Positions 55,198 to 64,000 of a stretch of DNA of 64,000 nt are shown in pieces; within the stretch, counting starts at the first letter, position 1; every line of letters starts with the position of its first letter. A model generated the notes under the pieces. The model was not told the DNA's origin, ran no database searches, and saw nothing but the letters and a program-made list of their open reading frames with translations. The stretch is from Acaryochloris sp. CCMEE 5410 (lineage in GTDB: Bacteria > Cyanobacteriota > Cyanobacteriia > Thermosynechococcales > Thermosynechococcaceae). The translations under genes were made by a program, and so were the position numbers. The stretch covers positions 4,154,001 to 4,218,000 of the forward strand of contig NZ_AFEJ02000001.1 in NCBI RefSeq assembly GCF_000238775.2. Reading direction: 5' to 3'.

Positions 55198-55329
55198 TTA
55201 CCGCCTGTTCTGGCGGTAATGAAAGGAGGCTGAACTTTGATGAAATTTGCCAGACTCCAGTTAAGAACTGGTCTCTAAGTCTTGATATTCAAATTCTTTT
55301 GAAGACGGCTTTTGTGTTTCTGAGAGACC
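55198..55329 (+). promoter_or_regulatory. Structured leader upstream of the M48 protease gene
   Basis: Three inverted repeats lie in 132 bp: ttaccgcc/ggcggtaa (55198-55219, 6-nt loop), ccagtt/aactgg (55257-55271, 3-nt loop), and ggtctct/agagacc (55270-55276 with 55323-55329). The second and third share bases and are mutually exclusive. A 12-codon frame with a strong ribosome-binding site overlaps the second hairpin. This is the layout of an attenuator or of a regulatory RNA, but no known class is recognised. Confidence 0.45.
55240..55278 (+). CDS. Possible 12-residue leader peptide (MKFARLQLRTGL)
   Basis: AAAGGAGG (55222-55229), one of the best Shine-Dalgarno sequences in the window, precedes an ATG by 10 nt. 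The frame ends inside the hairpin region, 221 bp before the M48 protease start. It is either a leader peptide whose translation affects the hairpins or a remnant of a lost gene. Confidence 0.4.
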   Translation: MKFARLQLRTGL

Positions 55330-55499
55330 AAAATGCTTACTAAGCACGGTCTGGTTCCATAGATTGGCCTACGGGCAGGAAACTCCTACGGTCGTTCAGC
55401 GTCATAATTAGCACATAGGAATTGTGTATCTCTCTGCTCAATACGCTCAAGCGGGCAGAGAGTTACGCCTATGATGCTGTCTCATCGTCTGGTGACTTT

Positions 55500-56360
55500 A
55501 TGAAAGATGCAGTTTCCCAGCCGCCCATTTCTAAGCGTGTTGTTGCTGCTACTGCTTTAGCAACGAGTCTTGCGATCGCAACTCCAAATCCAGCCCAAGC
55601 AATTCCTTTGAGAGACTTGATCTTTCGAGGAATTCAAGTGATTCAGCTGTCTAATCTTTCCAATCAGCAGGAGCGGGAGCTAGGGGAGCAGATTCACCGC
55701 AATCTGCAAAGCCAAGGCATGCGTTTACACCAGGGACAAACCCTCAATCGCTACGTTAATCGCATTGGTCAACGTTTGGTAGAGGCTGGTGCCAGACGCC
55801 GGAAAGTGGCGTATCGGTTTCAAGTGGTGGATGATAAACGGGTGAACGCCTTTGCCACGATGGGCGGGCGAGTCTATGTCACCACGGGGCTGATTAATGC
55901 TGCGGATAATGAAGCCCAGCTGGCTAGTGTGATTGGTCACGAAATTGGCCATATTGACCGCAAACACCTCGTCAAGCAGATTCGCAAGACAATGGTGGCC
56001 CAAGGACTCACAACCGCTGTTACTGGTTCTAATCGTAGTCAAGTCGCCAATATTGGGGTCAACTTATTGGTGAGTCGTCCTCAAAGCCGCAGCGATGAGT
56101 ATGATGCGGATCGCGAAGGGTTGCGTATTCTGAGAGCAGCAGATTATGCCACCTCAGCCATGCCTGCGTTTATGCGCAAACTAGTGTCTAGCCGATCGAC
56201 TCCTACGTTCTTAAGTACACACCCCGCCGTCCCCGATCGCGTTGTGCGTCTGGAGCAAGACATTCAGTCTGGTCCTAAAAATGTGTGCGATAGCAACCCA
56301 GATCTTAGAAGTTGTGGTCTCAGCGAAAGCCGCTATCGGCAACTCGTGGGCAGCCGTTAA
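55500..56360 (+). CDS. M48-family zinc metalloprotease, exported, 286 aa
   Basis: Signal peptide (VVAATALATSLAIATPNPAQA) then the M48 domain: QERELGEQIHRNLQ, FQVVDDKRVNAFATMGGRVYVTTGLI, the zinc site HEIGH (147-151) and the third ligand Glu200 in SDEYDADREGLRI. This is the BepA/LoiP-like soluble periplasmic form, which degrades or repairs envelope proteins. The start at 55500 is preferred because it begins the signal peptide; the frame is open to a TTG at 55422. The C-terminus has two Cys (NVCDSNPDLRSCG) that may form a disulfide. Confidence 0.9.
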   Translation: MKDAVSQPPISKRVVAATALATSLAIATPNPAQAIPLRDLIFRGIQVIQLSNLSNQQERELGEQIHRNLQSQGMRLHQGQTLNRYVNRIGQRLVEAGARRRKVAYRFQVVDDKRVNAFATMGGRVYVTTGLINAADNEAQLASVIGHEIGHIDRKHLVKQIRKTMVAQGLTTAVTGSNRSQVANIGVNLLVSRPQSRSDEYDADREGLRILRAADYATSAMPAFMRKLVSSRSTPTFLSTHPAVPDRVVRLEQDIQSGPKNVCDSNPDLRSCGLSESRYRQLVGSR

Positions 56361-56400
56361 GATGGAACCACTACCTCTATGCCCTCAGCTTGTGATGGCC

Positions 56401-57021
56401 TTACAAAGGCTGGGTAATCAGATCTACTCTTTGAATTTTGTTTTGATAGACTTCGGAAACGAATGCCTTGGAGCGATTCTCGTCTAGGGTTAGCTCAATC
56501 GTTTGAATCCCTAGGGACTCAAATAATTTCTCGTAGCTATCAATAATAGTGCTGGGTTGAAGAGAGATGCCTGCGGCTGCTATTTCTTCCGCCATCTCCT
56601 CATAAATTTCGGCTTCTTCCTCAAAGTCTTCGGTGGTTTGGTAGCGGGTTTTGGGATTTCCTGGTGAATAGAGTTGGCAGTCTACTGCGCCAGAGGTATC
56701 TTCTCCTGCAAAGACGAGTACCTGGGCATTCAGTGTTTGGGAGAAGTCGGATACTGAGTCTAGCGGTATATATCTGCCGACATGATGGAAGATAATCACC
56801 CAGTCACTATCAATAACTTGGACCACTGCACCAGTGGGGTCATATTGATCCGCTTGTTTGGTTGTGGAGGCCGTGATCGGTAAATTATGAACCATTTCAC
56901 GCTGTAACGTCTCAGCATAGAGGGTTGAAACAGCATCCAAAGGGGCGTTCACAAATAAGACAACCCATGAATAATTGCCAAAATCGCCTACATAGTCTTG
57001 AAATGTTTCGGGTCTATTCAT
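56401..57021 (-). CDS. Unknown acidic protein, 206 aa
   Basis: No family recognised. Soluble, acidic protein with VVQVIDSDWVIIFHHVGRYIPLDSVSDFSQTL in pieces, then an acidic helix (TTEDFEEEAEIYEEMAEEIAAAG) and a C-terminal alpha/beta part. It starts six bases after the stop of the 2H phosphoesterase gene, so the two are very probably co-transcribed and may work together. Confidence 0.65.
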   Translation of the reverse strand: MNRPETFQDYVGDFGNYSWVVLFVNAPLDAVSTLYAETLQREMVHNLPITASTTKQADQYDPTGAVVQVIDSDWVIIFHHVGRYIPLDSVSDFSQTLNAQVLVFAGEDTSGAVDCQLYSPGNPKTRYQTTEDFEEEAEIYEEMAEEIAAAGISLQPSTIIDSYEKLFESLGIQTIELTLDENRSKAFVSEVYQNKIQRVDLITQPL

Positions 57022-57027
57022 AAGGGT

Positions 57028-57570
57028 TTAGGACAAGGGGTTCACTTCAGCAGTTTGATGATTTAAATTCCATTGGTCTAGGGTCCGCCAGGTTTCTACA
57101 GCAGTCCATTCTCCTGGTTGTTGTGGACGGACTACTGCTAGGGTATCGAAAATAAACGTTTCCTTGATCCTCAGTGATTGAATGATGAGCTGGCGTTCGG
57201 AGGAGGCCATTTCTTTATAGATCAAACTGATATGGGGCATAAAAGGTTTGACGGCATTCTCAGGCCACAGTTCGTAAACCTGTTCCCGTAAGGTCACCAG
57301 AGAATCGGCTAAAGAAGTACGAATATAAACAGTTCGAAATAACGCTGTGCTATGGTCTAAGCCTTGATTATGCAGCTGCAAGATCGGTGTAGCCACGGCC
57401 AGCTCCGATAGGGATGCTTGATATGGAACGGAGACTTGGAGGCGTCCGGCAAGGGTGACATGGGGCCTAAATCGAGGGGCTTGATATTTTTCGGCCAGCT
57501 GATCGATTATGCCTTGCAGATAGGCGGCATCTTCGGGTTGAGGAACGAGCCAGAGTGAAACTTCTTGCAT
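57028..57570 (-). CDS. 2H phosphoesterase (cyclic phosphodiesterase / 2'-5' RNA ligase-like), 180 aa
   Basis: Two H-x-[ST]-h motifs, PHVTLAG and PHISLIY, are spaced as in the 2H superfamily, which opens cyclic phosphates or handles 2'-5' RNA bonds. The first ~15 residues (MQEVSLWLVPQPEDAAYLQ) resemble plant-type cyclic phosphodiesterases (SVWALPP type) more than LigT. The substrate cannot be told from sequence. First gene of a two-gene unit with the acidic protein downstream. Confidence 0.82.
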   Translation of the reverse strand: MQEVSLWLVPQPEDAAYLQGIIDQLAEKYQAPRFRPHVTLAGRLQVSVPYQASLSELAVATPILQLHNQGLDHSTALFRTVYIRTSLADSLVTLREQVYELWPENAVKPFMPHISLIYKEMASSERQLIIQSLRIKETFIFDTLAVVRPQQPGEWTAVETWRTLDQWNLNHQTAEVNPLS

Positions 57571-57673
57571 TAGCAGTGTTGCCTCTTGTATGCCGTCCCC
57601 TTTTTAATGGTGAAGTCTCGACAGAGATCAGGATATCTCTAGGGGATGCAGGACCTTATGCACTGGAGTTGCC

Positions 57674-59371
57674 ATGACCCATCATACCCATCTGGTAGAG
57701 CAGTTACAGCAACTGGATGGCAAAGGCTACAAAGCCTATAAAGTCATTCGAGGTTCGTATGATTTTCCCCGATTTACCCTGAAAATTGATCGGGTACAGG
57801 GTGATCCATTCGCCAAACCCAGCCAATGTCGCGTCCTGATCCCCCAGAAAATCGCGGGCTTTCCAGCAGCGTTATACGCCAATCACAGTCGAGCCGTGGG
57901 ACTACGAGATTTCTTGACTCGACAGTTTCACCAGTTAGCACAACAGAGGCAGCGTCGTTCAGGGACTGGCAATAGTGGCTTGATTGCGATTACCCAGCCG
58001 GGTCCAGAAATCTTAGAACGGACTGCAGCTTTTATTGATGACGAGCAGGTCGAGCTGCGATTTTGGGTGGGCTTGCCTGCTCGGGGCCGCCGCATCGATG
58101 GGTGGCAGGCGGCTGATTTGCTCTGTGAACAGATTCCTCAGTTGGTGGAGGGCCTGCTATATGCTCAATTGCCAATACAACACCTTCAGCACCATATTGA
58201 TACCCAAGAAGATGCTGACTGGCTGAGGCAGCAACTGTCTACTCAAGGACTAGTGGCCTTTGTCGCTGATGGGGCCATCTTGCCCCGTCGAAGTGGCATT
58301 GATCGGCGTCCTTTAGACACCGCCACACCCTTTCAATCACCGGCATCCTTACGGGTTGAATTTCACTGTCCCCATCAAGGTGTGATTACGGGCATGGGAA
58401 TTCCTGCTGGCATTACCTTGATTGTCGGCGGTGGCTATCACGGCAAATCGACGCTGCTGAAAGCCCTAGAGCTAGGAATTTACAACCATATTCCGGGAGA
58501 TGGCCGTGAGTTAGTCGTGACGAACGGAGATGCAGTCAAAATTCGGGCTGAAGAAGGACGCCCTGTGGCAGGGGTAGACTTATCTCCATTTATTAACCAT
58601 CTGCCCCATCAACAGAATACGACCCAGTTTTATACAGCAAATGCCAGTGGTAGTACATCGCAAGCAGCCAATATTATCGAAGCTTTGGAGCTGGATGCCC
58701 AAGTGCTACTGATTGACGAAGATACTACTGCCACCAATTTGATGATTCGCGATCGCAGAATGCAATCCCTGATCGCCAAAGACCAAGAACCGATCACTCC
58801 ATTCATCGATCAAATCCGCCCTCTGTATGAAGATCGCGGCGTTTCCAGTATTTTGGTGATGGGGGGGAGTGGGGATTATTTTGAAGTCGCTGATACGGTG
58901 ATTGCTCTAACGGCGTATCGCCCTGAAAATGTGACAGAGCAAGCCCATGGGATCGCAGCCCAATACCCGAGCGATCGCACCTGTGAAGCGGGACAACCCA
59001 TCAACACTCACCAACCTCGAATACTGCGACTGAAGCCATCAGCATTAGAGTGGAAAGGGCGACCTGCCAAAGTTAAAGTCCATGAGTTACGAGAAATTAT
59101 TTTAGGTCGCGAAGCCATTGATCTAAGCTACGTTGAGCAGCTTGTGGAGTCAGGGCAACTGCGTGCGATCGCAGCCGCTATCCTTTATCTCCACCAGTCC
59201 CCACCGCCTGATCTAATTTTTTCCCATGGGATCCGAGCTATTCTGTCGCACCTCGCTGCAGAGGGTTTGTCTGCCCTCAGTTCTTTCCCCGAAGGTGATT
59301 TTGTCGCTTTTCGCCGATTTGAACTGGCAGCAGCCCTCAATCGTTGGCGGAACCTTGACCTAGAAAATTGA
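57674..59371 (+). CDS. Predicted ATPase of the ABC class (COG3044), 565 aa
   Basis: Single-chain ATPase with ABC-type motifs: P-loop region LIVGGGYHGKSTLLKALELG (~255-275), signature-like ASGSTSQAANIIEALELDA, and Walker B VLLIDEDTTATNLMIRD. The N-terminal ~120 residues (YKAYKVIRGSYDFPRFTLKIDRVQGDPFA in pieces) match this family. There is no membrane domain, so it is not a transporter. Members are widespread and their role is unknown; nucleic-acid-related roles have been proposed. GGAG lies 5 nt before the ATG. Confidence 0.85.
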   Translation: MTHHTHLVEQLQQLDGKGYKAYKVIRGSYDFPRFTLKIDRVQGDPFAKPSQCRVLIPQKIAGFPAALYANHSRAVGLRDFLTRQFHQLAQQRQRRSGTGNSGLIAITQPGPEILERTAAFIDDEQVELRFWVGLPARGRRIDGWQAADLLCEQIPQLVEGLLYAQLPIQHLQHHIDTQEDADWLRQQLSTQGLVAFVADGAILPRRSGIDRRPLDTATPFQSPASLRVEFHCPHQGVITGMGIPAGITLIVGGGYHGKSTLLKALELGIYNHIPGDGRELVVTNGDAVKIRAEEGRPVAGVDLSPFINHLPHQQNTTQFYTANASGSTSQAANIIEALELDAQVLLIDEDTTATNLMIRDRRMQSLIAKDQEPITPFIDQIRPLYEDRGVSSILVMGGSGDYFEVADTVIALTAYRPENVTEQAHGIAAQYPSDRTCEAGQPINTHQPRILRLKPSALEWKGRPAKVKVHELREIILGREAIDLSYVEQLVESGQLRAIAAAILYLHQSPPPDLIFSHGIRAILSHLAAEGLSALSSFPEGDFVAFRRFELAAALNRWRNLDLEN

Positions 59372-59740
59372 AGGGTTGGAAAAATTGTCTGGGCTCAGCA
59401 AAGTTCTGTCTCCACTTCATGACAAAATAGAACAGGATTTTGATAATTACCATGTTACCTGGGGCAAAATCATGGCAACGCATCAGCGCTGATCAGGAAG
59501 TTCACCCCGCCGCAGATTAGGAGGAGCTTAATCCGGTGATACGACTGTCCAACCATTTTTGTTCAGGATTCAATTGAAGAGGACATGGGCATACTTTGAG
59601 CACTACGACTTCTCAAGCCTGCCCTTAATCAGTTAAGTCAGTGACCTTGATGGGAGATTTTGGCCCGTCAAGACTTAGGAAGCCGGTGTTTGTCCACACT
59701 GCTGCTTCACTCAATGTTATTACCCTTCTCTTCAAAACCT
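59372..59740. other. Intergenic region upstream of the polyamine operon
   Basis: 369 bp to the preferred start at 59741 (281 bp to an in-frame TTG at 59660). I see no gene. Translational or transcriptional control of polyamine genes could lie here, but I find no recognisable element. Confidence 0.45.
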
Positions 59741-61039
59741 ATGAATTCACTTGGAAGACATATCTTAGTTGAGTTTTATGGCGGCTCTGCCGAAGTCCTG
59801 AACGATGTTCTCCTGATCGAGACCAATATGTTGAGAGCGGCTAAGGAATCAGGCGCGACCATTATTACCTCCCAATTTCATCGGTTTCCGCCCATTGGCG
59901 TCTCCGGCTTTATCGTGCTCCAAGAAAGCCATTTTGCCATCCATACTTGGCCAGAGTATGGCTATGCCGCTCTAGATTTATTTACCTGCGGCATGTCCGT
60001 TAATCCCTGGATCGCCTATGAAATTTTGAAAGCAGCGTTTCAAGCCGATCATGGGTCAGCTTTAGAGTTAAACCGAGGGCAACTCCATTTGCTGGAAACA
60101 GAAGATGTAGACTTCAAGCGCCCTGAAGACGTTGCTGCCTATGAATATTCGGATCCACAGGAGAAACGCACTGTCTGGTTTACGGATCGCAATGACAATA
60201 TTGCCCTATCCATTCGACATCGAGGCGGATGGATCTTCCGAGAAAAATCACCTTACCAAACTGTAGAAGTCCTTGATACCTTCGAATACGGCAAAATGCT
60301 AGTGATCGACAATATGGTCATGTGCAGCGAAGGGGATGAAAAAGCCTATCACGAGATGATTGTCCATGTGCCGATGCTCACATACTCTGCGCGCAAAGTA
60401 CTGGTAATTGGCGGTGGTGATGGCGGTAGCGTCCGGGAAATTTTGCGTCATCCCCAAGTAGAAGAGGTCACCCTAGTCGAAATTGATGAGGTAGTAATCA
60501 AAGCCGCCAGAGAACATCTGCCCAGCCTATCCTCGGCCCTCGACCACCCCAAACTGAATCTGTTGATTGGCGATGGGATTGAGTATCTGGCAGCGGCCGC
60601 CGATGAGTCCTACGACCTGATTATTATTGATTCCTCCGACCCAGTCGGATGTTCTGCACCCCTGTTTACCAAAGAGTTTTATCTCCAGGTACACCGAGTT
60701 TTAAAGTCAGGTGGAATTCTGGTGGCCCAAAGCGAATCCCCCCGGTTTAATCAACCCAAATTTGTGGAACTTTATCAGGACTTAGGTGCAATTTTTGGGG
60801 CCTCTCAGGTTCACTGCTATTTGGCCTTTATCTCTACTTATCCCACTGGAATGTGGAGCTTTGCCTATTGCTCCAAAAATGGTCCACATCCAATTCAGGG
60901 TTTCGACTCACCAAAAGCCCAGCAGTTTTCCCAGGACCATCAACTGGCCTACTACAATCCTGGCATTCACCAAGCGGCTTTTTGCTTACCCACCTTCGTC
61001 AAAGACATGATTACGGTAGAGCAGCCTGTGCTGATCTGA
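59741..61039 (+). CDS. speD-speE: Fused S-adenosylmethionine decarboxylase - spermidine synthase, 432 aa
   Basis: Residues 1-~120 are a prokaryotic AdoMet decarboxylase, which cleaves itself to form a pyruvoyl group: Ser63 in [24 protein letters not shown], with His68 and Cys83 at exactly the positions known from Thermotoga SpeD. This match supports the start at 59741 rather than upstream ones. Residues ~150-432 are spermidine synthase with [16 protein letters not shown] (AdoMet-analogue binding), EIDEVV, and DSSDPVG (catalytic Asp). The single chain makes decarboxylated AdoMet and uses it as aminopropyl donor. The agmatinase-type gene follows after two bases. Confidence 0.93.
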   Translation: MNSLGRHILVEFYGGSAEVLNDVLLIETNMLRAAKESGATIITSQFHRFPPIGVSGFIVLQESHFAIHTWPEYGYAALDLFTCGMSVNPWIAYEILKAAFQADHGSALELNRGQLHLLETEDVDFKRPEDVAAYEYSDPQEKRTVWFTDRNDNIALSIRHRGGWIFREKSPYQTVEVLDTFEYGKMLVIDNMVMCSEGDEKAYHEMIVHVPMLTYSARKVLVIGGGDGGSVREILRHPQVEEVTLVEIDEVVIKAAREHLPSLSSALDHPKLNLLIGDGIEYLAAAADESYDLIIIDSSDPVGCSAPLFTKEFYLQVHRVLKSGGILVAQSESPRFNQPKFVELYQDLGAIFGASQVHCYLAFISTYPTGMWSFAYCSKNGPHPIQGFDSPKAQQFSQDHQLAYYNPGIHQAAFCLPTFVKDMITVEQPVLI

Positions 61040-61041
61040 CG

Positions 61042-62067
61042 ATGACGACCTTTGATCCTAATGGCGTGGGCCTAGAGAATGGCAATCTGTTTGGCTTGCC
61101 CTTCGATTTTGACAGTGCCCAGATTATTGTCTGGGGGATTCCCTGGGAAGTAACCGTTTCTTATGGTTCAGGAACGGCCCAAGGTCCAGCTGCGATTCTG
61201 CGAGAGTCCCCACAGTTGGATTTATACGATTTTGATCATCCAGGCGGGTGGCAGCAAGGTATTTGTCTGGCGGGCATTCCCGACTTTATTCAAGTTAAAA
61301 ATGATGTGCTAAAAGACAAGGCTCAAGCTGTGATTGAGTATACTAGCCAAGGCCATGCGGTTGCCGATTCACCCCCTTTAATGGCAGCGCTCACGGAAGT
61401 GAATCAGGAATGTCGCCATCTTAATCAGTGGATTTATCAGCAAGCTCAAACTGTTCTGGCCCAGGGCAAAAAGCTGGTACTTTTAGGCGGGGACCATAGC
61501 ATTCCCTTGGGCTATTTACAGGCACTAGCTGAGCAGCATAGCGAATTTGGCATTCTCCAAATCGATGCCCATTCCGATTTACGTCAAGCCTATCAGGGGT
61601 TTGAATATTCTCATGCATCGATTATGACCAATGTCTTGAAATTGCCCCAGGTCACGAAACTTGTTCAGGTGGGGGTGCGGGATGTCTGTGCGGCTGAAGT
61701 GGAAACCGTCACTCAATCCCAGGGACGAATTGTCACCTACTACGACCCAGACCTAAAAACGCAGCTTTATCAAGGGACGACTTGGCATTCCCTGTGCCAA
61801 GAGATGGTGGCGCATCTGCCGAAGCAGGTCTACATTAGCTTTGATGTGGACGGTTTAGATCCCAAGTTATGCCCCCATACGGGTACTCCAGTGCCGGGTG
61901 GCTTGGAGCTGGAAGCAGCTTTCCATCTGTGTCGAACGATTGTTCTCAGTGGGCGATCGCTTATTGGCTGCGATATCTGTGAAGTGGGTGATGGGGTGTG
62001 GGATGGCAATGTAGGCGCGCGGATTCTCTACAAGCTCTGTAATTTGATGGGGCTATCTCAGCCCTAG
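61042..62067 (+). CDS. speB: Agmatinase/ureohydrolase family enzyme, 341 aa
   Basis: Manganese-dependent hydrolase. The metal-binding blocks are LLGGDHSIPLG, QIDAHSDLR and ISFDVDGLDP. Agmatinase makes putrescine, the acceptor for the fused SpeD-SpeE just upstream (two-base gap), so this specificity is favoured by context. Some cyanobacterial members of the family are guanidine hydrolases, which cannot be excluded from sequence alone. The ATG at 61042 is chosen because it abuts the upstream stop. Complete. Confidence 0.88.
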   Translation: MTTFDPNGVGLENGNLFGLPFDFDSAQIIVWGIPWEVTVSYGSGTAQGPAAILRESPQLDLYDFDHPGGWQQGICLAGIPDFIQVKNDVLKDKAQAVIEYTSQGHAVADSPPLMAALTEVNQECRHLNQWIYQQAQTVLAQGKKLVLLGGDHSIPLGYLQALAEQHSEFGILQIDAHSDLRQAYQGFEYSHASIMTNVLKLPQVTKLVQVGVRDVCAAEVETVTQSQGRIVTYYDPDLKTQLYQGTTWHSLCQEMVAHLPKQVYISFDVDGLDPKLCPHTGTPVPGGLELEAAFHLCRTIVLSGRSLIGCDICEVGDGVWDGNVGARILYKLCNLMGLSQP

Positions 62068-62109
62068 AGGCTACTTTCAACTCTAGCAAGAGTGCAACTA
62101 AAATACTGA

Positions 62110-62310
62110 TTAAACTTGTTGGTGATTCAAAAAGTGATCGGATTGAAGTGCTTCTAAGAATTCCTGTGCGCTATAGCATCGAGTCGGTTGGCGCTGTCTG
62201 AGTTCCTGACAAGCGGCCTGTATTTCAAGAGCTTTGACAAACAAACGTCCTCTTTGCCGTTGTTCAATAAACTCTAAAAGTTCAGTGACAGAATAATGTG
62301 CAAATTGCAT
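62110..62310 (-). CDS. Small unknown protein, 66 aa
   Basis: Short helical protein (SVTELLEFIEQRQRGRLFVKALEIQAACQELRQRQ, in pieces, then CYSAQEFLEALQSD). No family recognised. It is antisense to the operon and 42 bp from the end of speB. A possible real gene, but length and lack of a strong ribosome-binding site limit confidence. Confidence 0.5.
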   Translation of the reverse strand: MQFAHYSVTELLEFIEQRQRGRLFVKALEIQAACQELRQRQPTRCYSAQEFLEALQSDHFLNHQQV

Positions 62311-62432
62311 GCTTACTTCTTTATGGCCAAGTCTTTTCTACAGTGCCAAAGGGATGAATACAATAGTAACCAATTCTACGGTTTTGATGATTGACAATTC
62401 CTACGTAGTAGTATCATCTATTCCCCATGAAT

Positions 62433-63598
62433 CAGGGCTGTTTTAAGTTAGCAGCGAAAAAATAATATCGACCCGATTAGCCAGCTTAGTCATCGCGGTT
62501 TTGAGGGATTGATAGTCGTTTAGCCGCAGGATATTAATCCCAATAGTTCTAAGCACTGACCAATTGAGCAGTGCTTGTTCATCTTCGAGTCGATAATCAT
62601 CTTCGCCAAAAACAACATCCTTCGGCCAATGCAACCGATTTTCAATGCCCCAATGTTCTCGGACCAGAGATTGCCAATGCTGGGGTGAGGTGGCAGCTGA
62701 ACTGATGTAATAGGCCGTATTGTGATACTCCTTTCCTTTGCTTTGTGCCCCATCGTTGGACACAAAGCACAGAGCGAATTGCTGTCCATTCTTGTAGGGC
62801 TATGCCGACAGGCTCATAAACCTGTATACACCGATGTTCATCTCGTCCTCTACTTTGGGCGGAGTGGATGTGCTCAGCCATGGGTTTAAGACACTCAAAG
62901 TAAGTCTGGAGGTGGTCGTAAAGTCTTCCCTGATTGGATTTGACCGCCACAAGATAGTCGTTACCCGAGGCCACAATCTTCTCAAGTGTTTTTTGGGCGT
63001 GTAAGGCATCCATGGTAATCAGCAAGCCATCGAGTTGAAGGGTTTCCAACAAAGCCTGGACGACTTTGATTTCGCTATTATCCTCCTGAGTGAGGGCTTC
63101 GAGCTTGAGGGTGATGCCTGCTTCCACCGCAAATAAACTCACCAAGCCCACAAAACGCTGCTTCCCCTTGGCATCTGTCAGCCCCTGACGAATCCGTTTG
63201 CCATCAATGGAGGCTGCATAATTATCGGGAGAGTGAGTCTGGGCTTTCGAGAGCATCCATGCTTCAAATTGGTGGCTCAACGCTTGGAAGTCAAGCCCCT
63301 TCATCACTCGACGAAAGGTACAGTGAGACGGAACTTCGAGGCTCTCAAGCCCCAATAGCTCACTTAAAGGCTGGCGATAATCGCTCACAAAGGTTTCTAA
63401 CGGACGGTACCCTTGATATCCAGCAAGCATGCCCATCACCATCAATAGCAACAGCAGCCATAACGGATGAATACGGCCATGGGCACTGCGGAAATCCGGG
63501 ACTTGCTTCAAAGTATCGATTAGATGGCTCATCGGTCTCTCTACTGTTGGTCAGTAGAACCATCCTATTTTTTCTAGGAGTAACGTAAAACAACCCTG
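62433..63598 (-). mobile_element. ISAs1-family insertion sequence, copy 2 (1166 bp), inverted relative to copy 1
   Basis: Same element as 29544-30708 in the opposite orientation. The perfect 10-bp duplication ccccatgaat lies at 62423-62432 and 63599-63608. It is one base longer than copy 1 because of an insertion that breaks the transposase. Confidence 0.95.
62443..63532 (-). pseudogene. ISAs1 transposase of copy 2, frameshifted
   Basis: Reads as the intact copy from the start at 63532 through LLITMDALHAQ, then ggggcacaaagcaaagg (copy 1: ggggcactcgcaaagg) adds one base near 62745 and the frame ends at 62642. The C-terminal part with HWGIENRLHW continues in another frame to 62443. Inactive, but ends and sequence are otherwise intact, so it could be moved by the protein from copy 1. 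Confidence 0.93.
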
Positions 63599-63747
63599 CC
63601 CCATGAATAGCTTCCAACCAATTTTTGACTGACTAACCCTACGGACAATTTTCTTCAATTTGACTCGCTAACTCAATCTGGATTTTAGTGAGAATAGGCA
63701 TAATTCTGTTGGGTCAATAACCTCCATCATCTATATGAGTAAATGCG

Positions 63748-64000
63748 ATGTCTCAGATCCGCACGAATCGTGATTTATGCCTTGAGATTAATAACTTATT
63801 GCAACAGCAGATCCAGAACAAGCGCACACTTGAAATATATCTGAGAGCTTTATTAGCAGGTGTTAATTGTTATGCAGATGCTGTTTCCATCCGGGCTAAT
63901 GAATTTTATGAGCTCTTAGAAAGAGGATTTGTTGGTGTTCCATTACCTTTTAGTACCGAATGGAATGAACAGTATGATGATCTTCCGAACAATTTCGCAA
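63748..64000 (+). CDS. Unknown protein, 5' part only (84 codons to the window edge)
   Basis: An ATG at 63748 opens a frame that runs off the window: MSQIRTNRDLCLEINNLLQQ, then helical text (TLEIYLRALLAGVNCYADAVSIRANEFYELLERGFVGVPLPFS). No family recognised. The composition and absence of stops support a real gene. Confidence 0.6.
   Translation, partial: MSQIRTNRDLCLEINNLLQQQIQNKRTLEIYLRALLAGVNCYADAVSIRANEFYELLERGFVGVPLPFSTEWNEQYDDLPNNFA

Noticed and set aside
1-64000. CRISPR array, tRNA or rRNA genes
   Set aside because: No regularly spaced short direct repeats and no cloverleaf or rRNA signatures were seen; the only tandem repeats are coding (LRR gene, 39-bp acidic units).

Overview
The window looks like a chromosome segment of a cyanobacterium. 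HIP1-type GCGATCGC octamers recur (for example near 5189, 5328, 10608, 35629, 43636, 45781, 46650, 55571 and 59164). The genes also fit: an orthocaspase/WD40 giant protein, an NrtS-type nitrate/nitrite carrier, a BioU-like biotin enzyme, two Tat-exported hydrolases and a DUF962 protein. The heavy insertion-sequence load (ISAs1, IS4, IS1, IS630 and IS701 types) is reminiscent of Acaryochloris. The genus is inferred from general knowledge, not from a database search.

Layout. 1-3.2 kb: end of an IS4-family copy, a DUF559 nuclease gene inside 37-bp inverted repeats, and a leucine-rich-repeat protein. 3.4-8.5 kb (minus): a 1709-residue caspase / STAND ATPase / WD40 protein. 8.9-17.3 kb: a heme-sensor diguanylate cyclase, a neutral ceramidase gene cut in three by two insertion sequences (still in frame if both are removed), a PhoD-type phosphatase and a DUF962 protein. 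17.9-27.1 kb: eight co-directional genes, mostly of unknown function. They encode two acidic-to-basic polyampholyte proteins, a HEVAH metallopeptidase, four other proteins and a DUF4438 protein. A 151-residue orphan and a trypsin-like protease follow. This is the best candidate here for an undescribed system.

29.5-43.2 kb is an accessory zone: ISAs1 and IS1 elements, small membrane proteins, a LuxR-type regulator, a FecR protein, a beta-lactamase-fold protein and an L7/L12-like repeat protein. It ends with a DUF4157 (eCIS-core) protein whose start codon lies inside the target duplication of an IS4 copy, followed by a decayed IS630. 43.4-62.3 kb is mostly core: BioU-like enzyme, aquaporin, NrtS, RsmI, a TVP38-type membrane protein plus a remnant copy of it, FabD, PlsC, peptide deformylase, a sugar transferase whose 3' end abuts an IS701-like pseudogene, an M48 protease with a structured leader, a 2H phosphoesterase, an ABC-class ATPase, and a polyamine operon (fused SpeD-SpeE plus agmatinase-type hydrolase). 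A second, frameshifted ISAs1 copy and a partial gene close the window.

Perfect target-site duplications were read for four complete insertions (9 or 10 bp), plus TA dinucleotides for the IS630. Most inactivating lesions in the transposase genes are one-base length changes in A or G runs. No tRNA, rRNA or CRISPR array was recognised.
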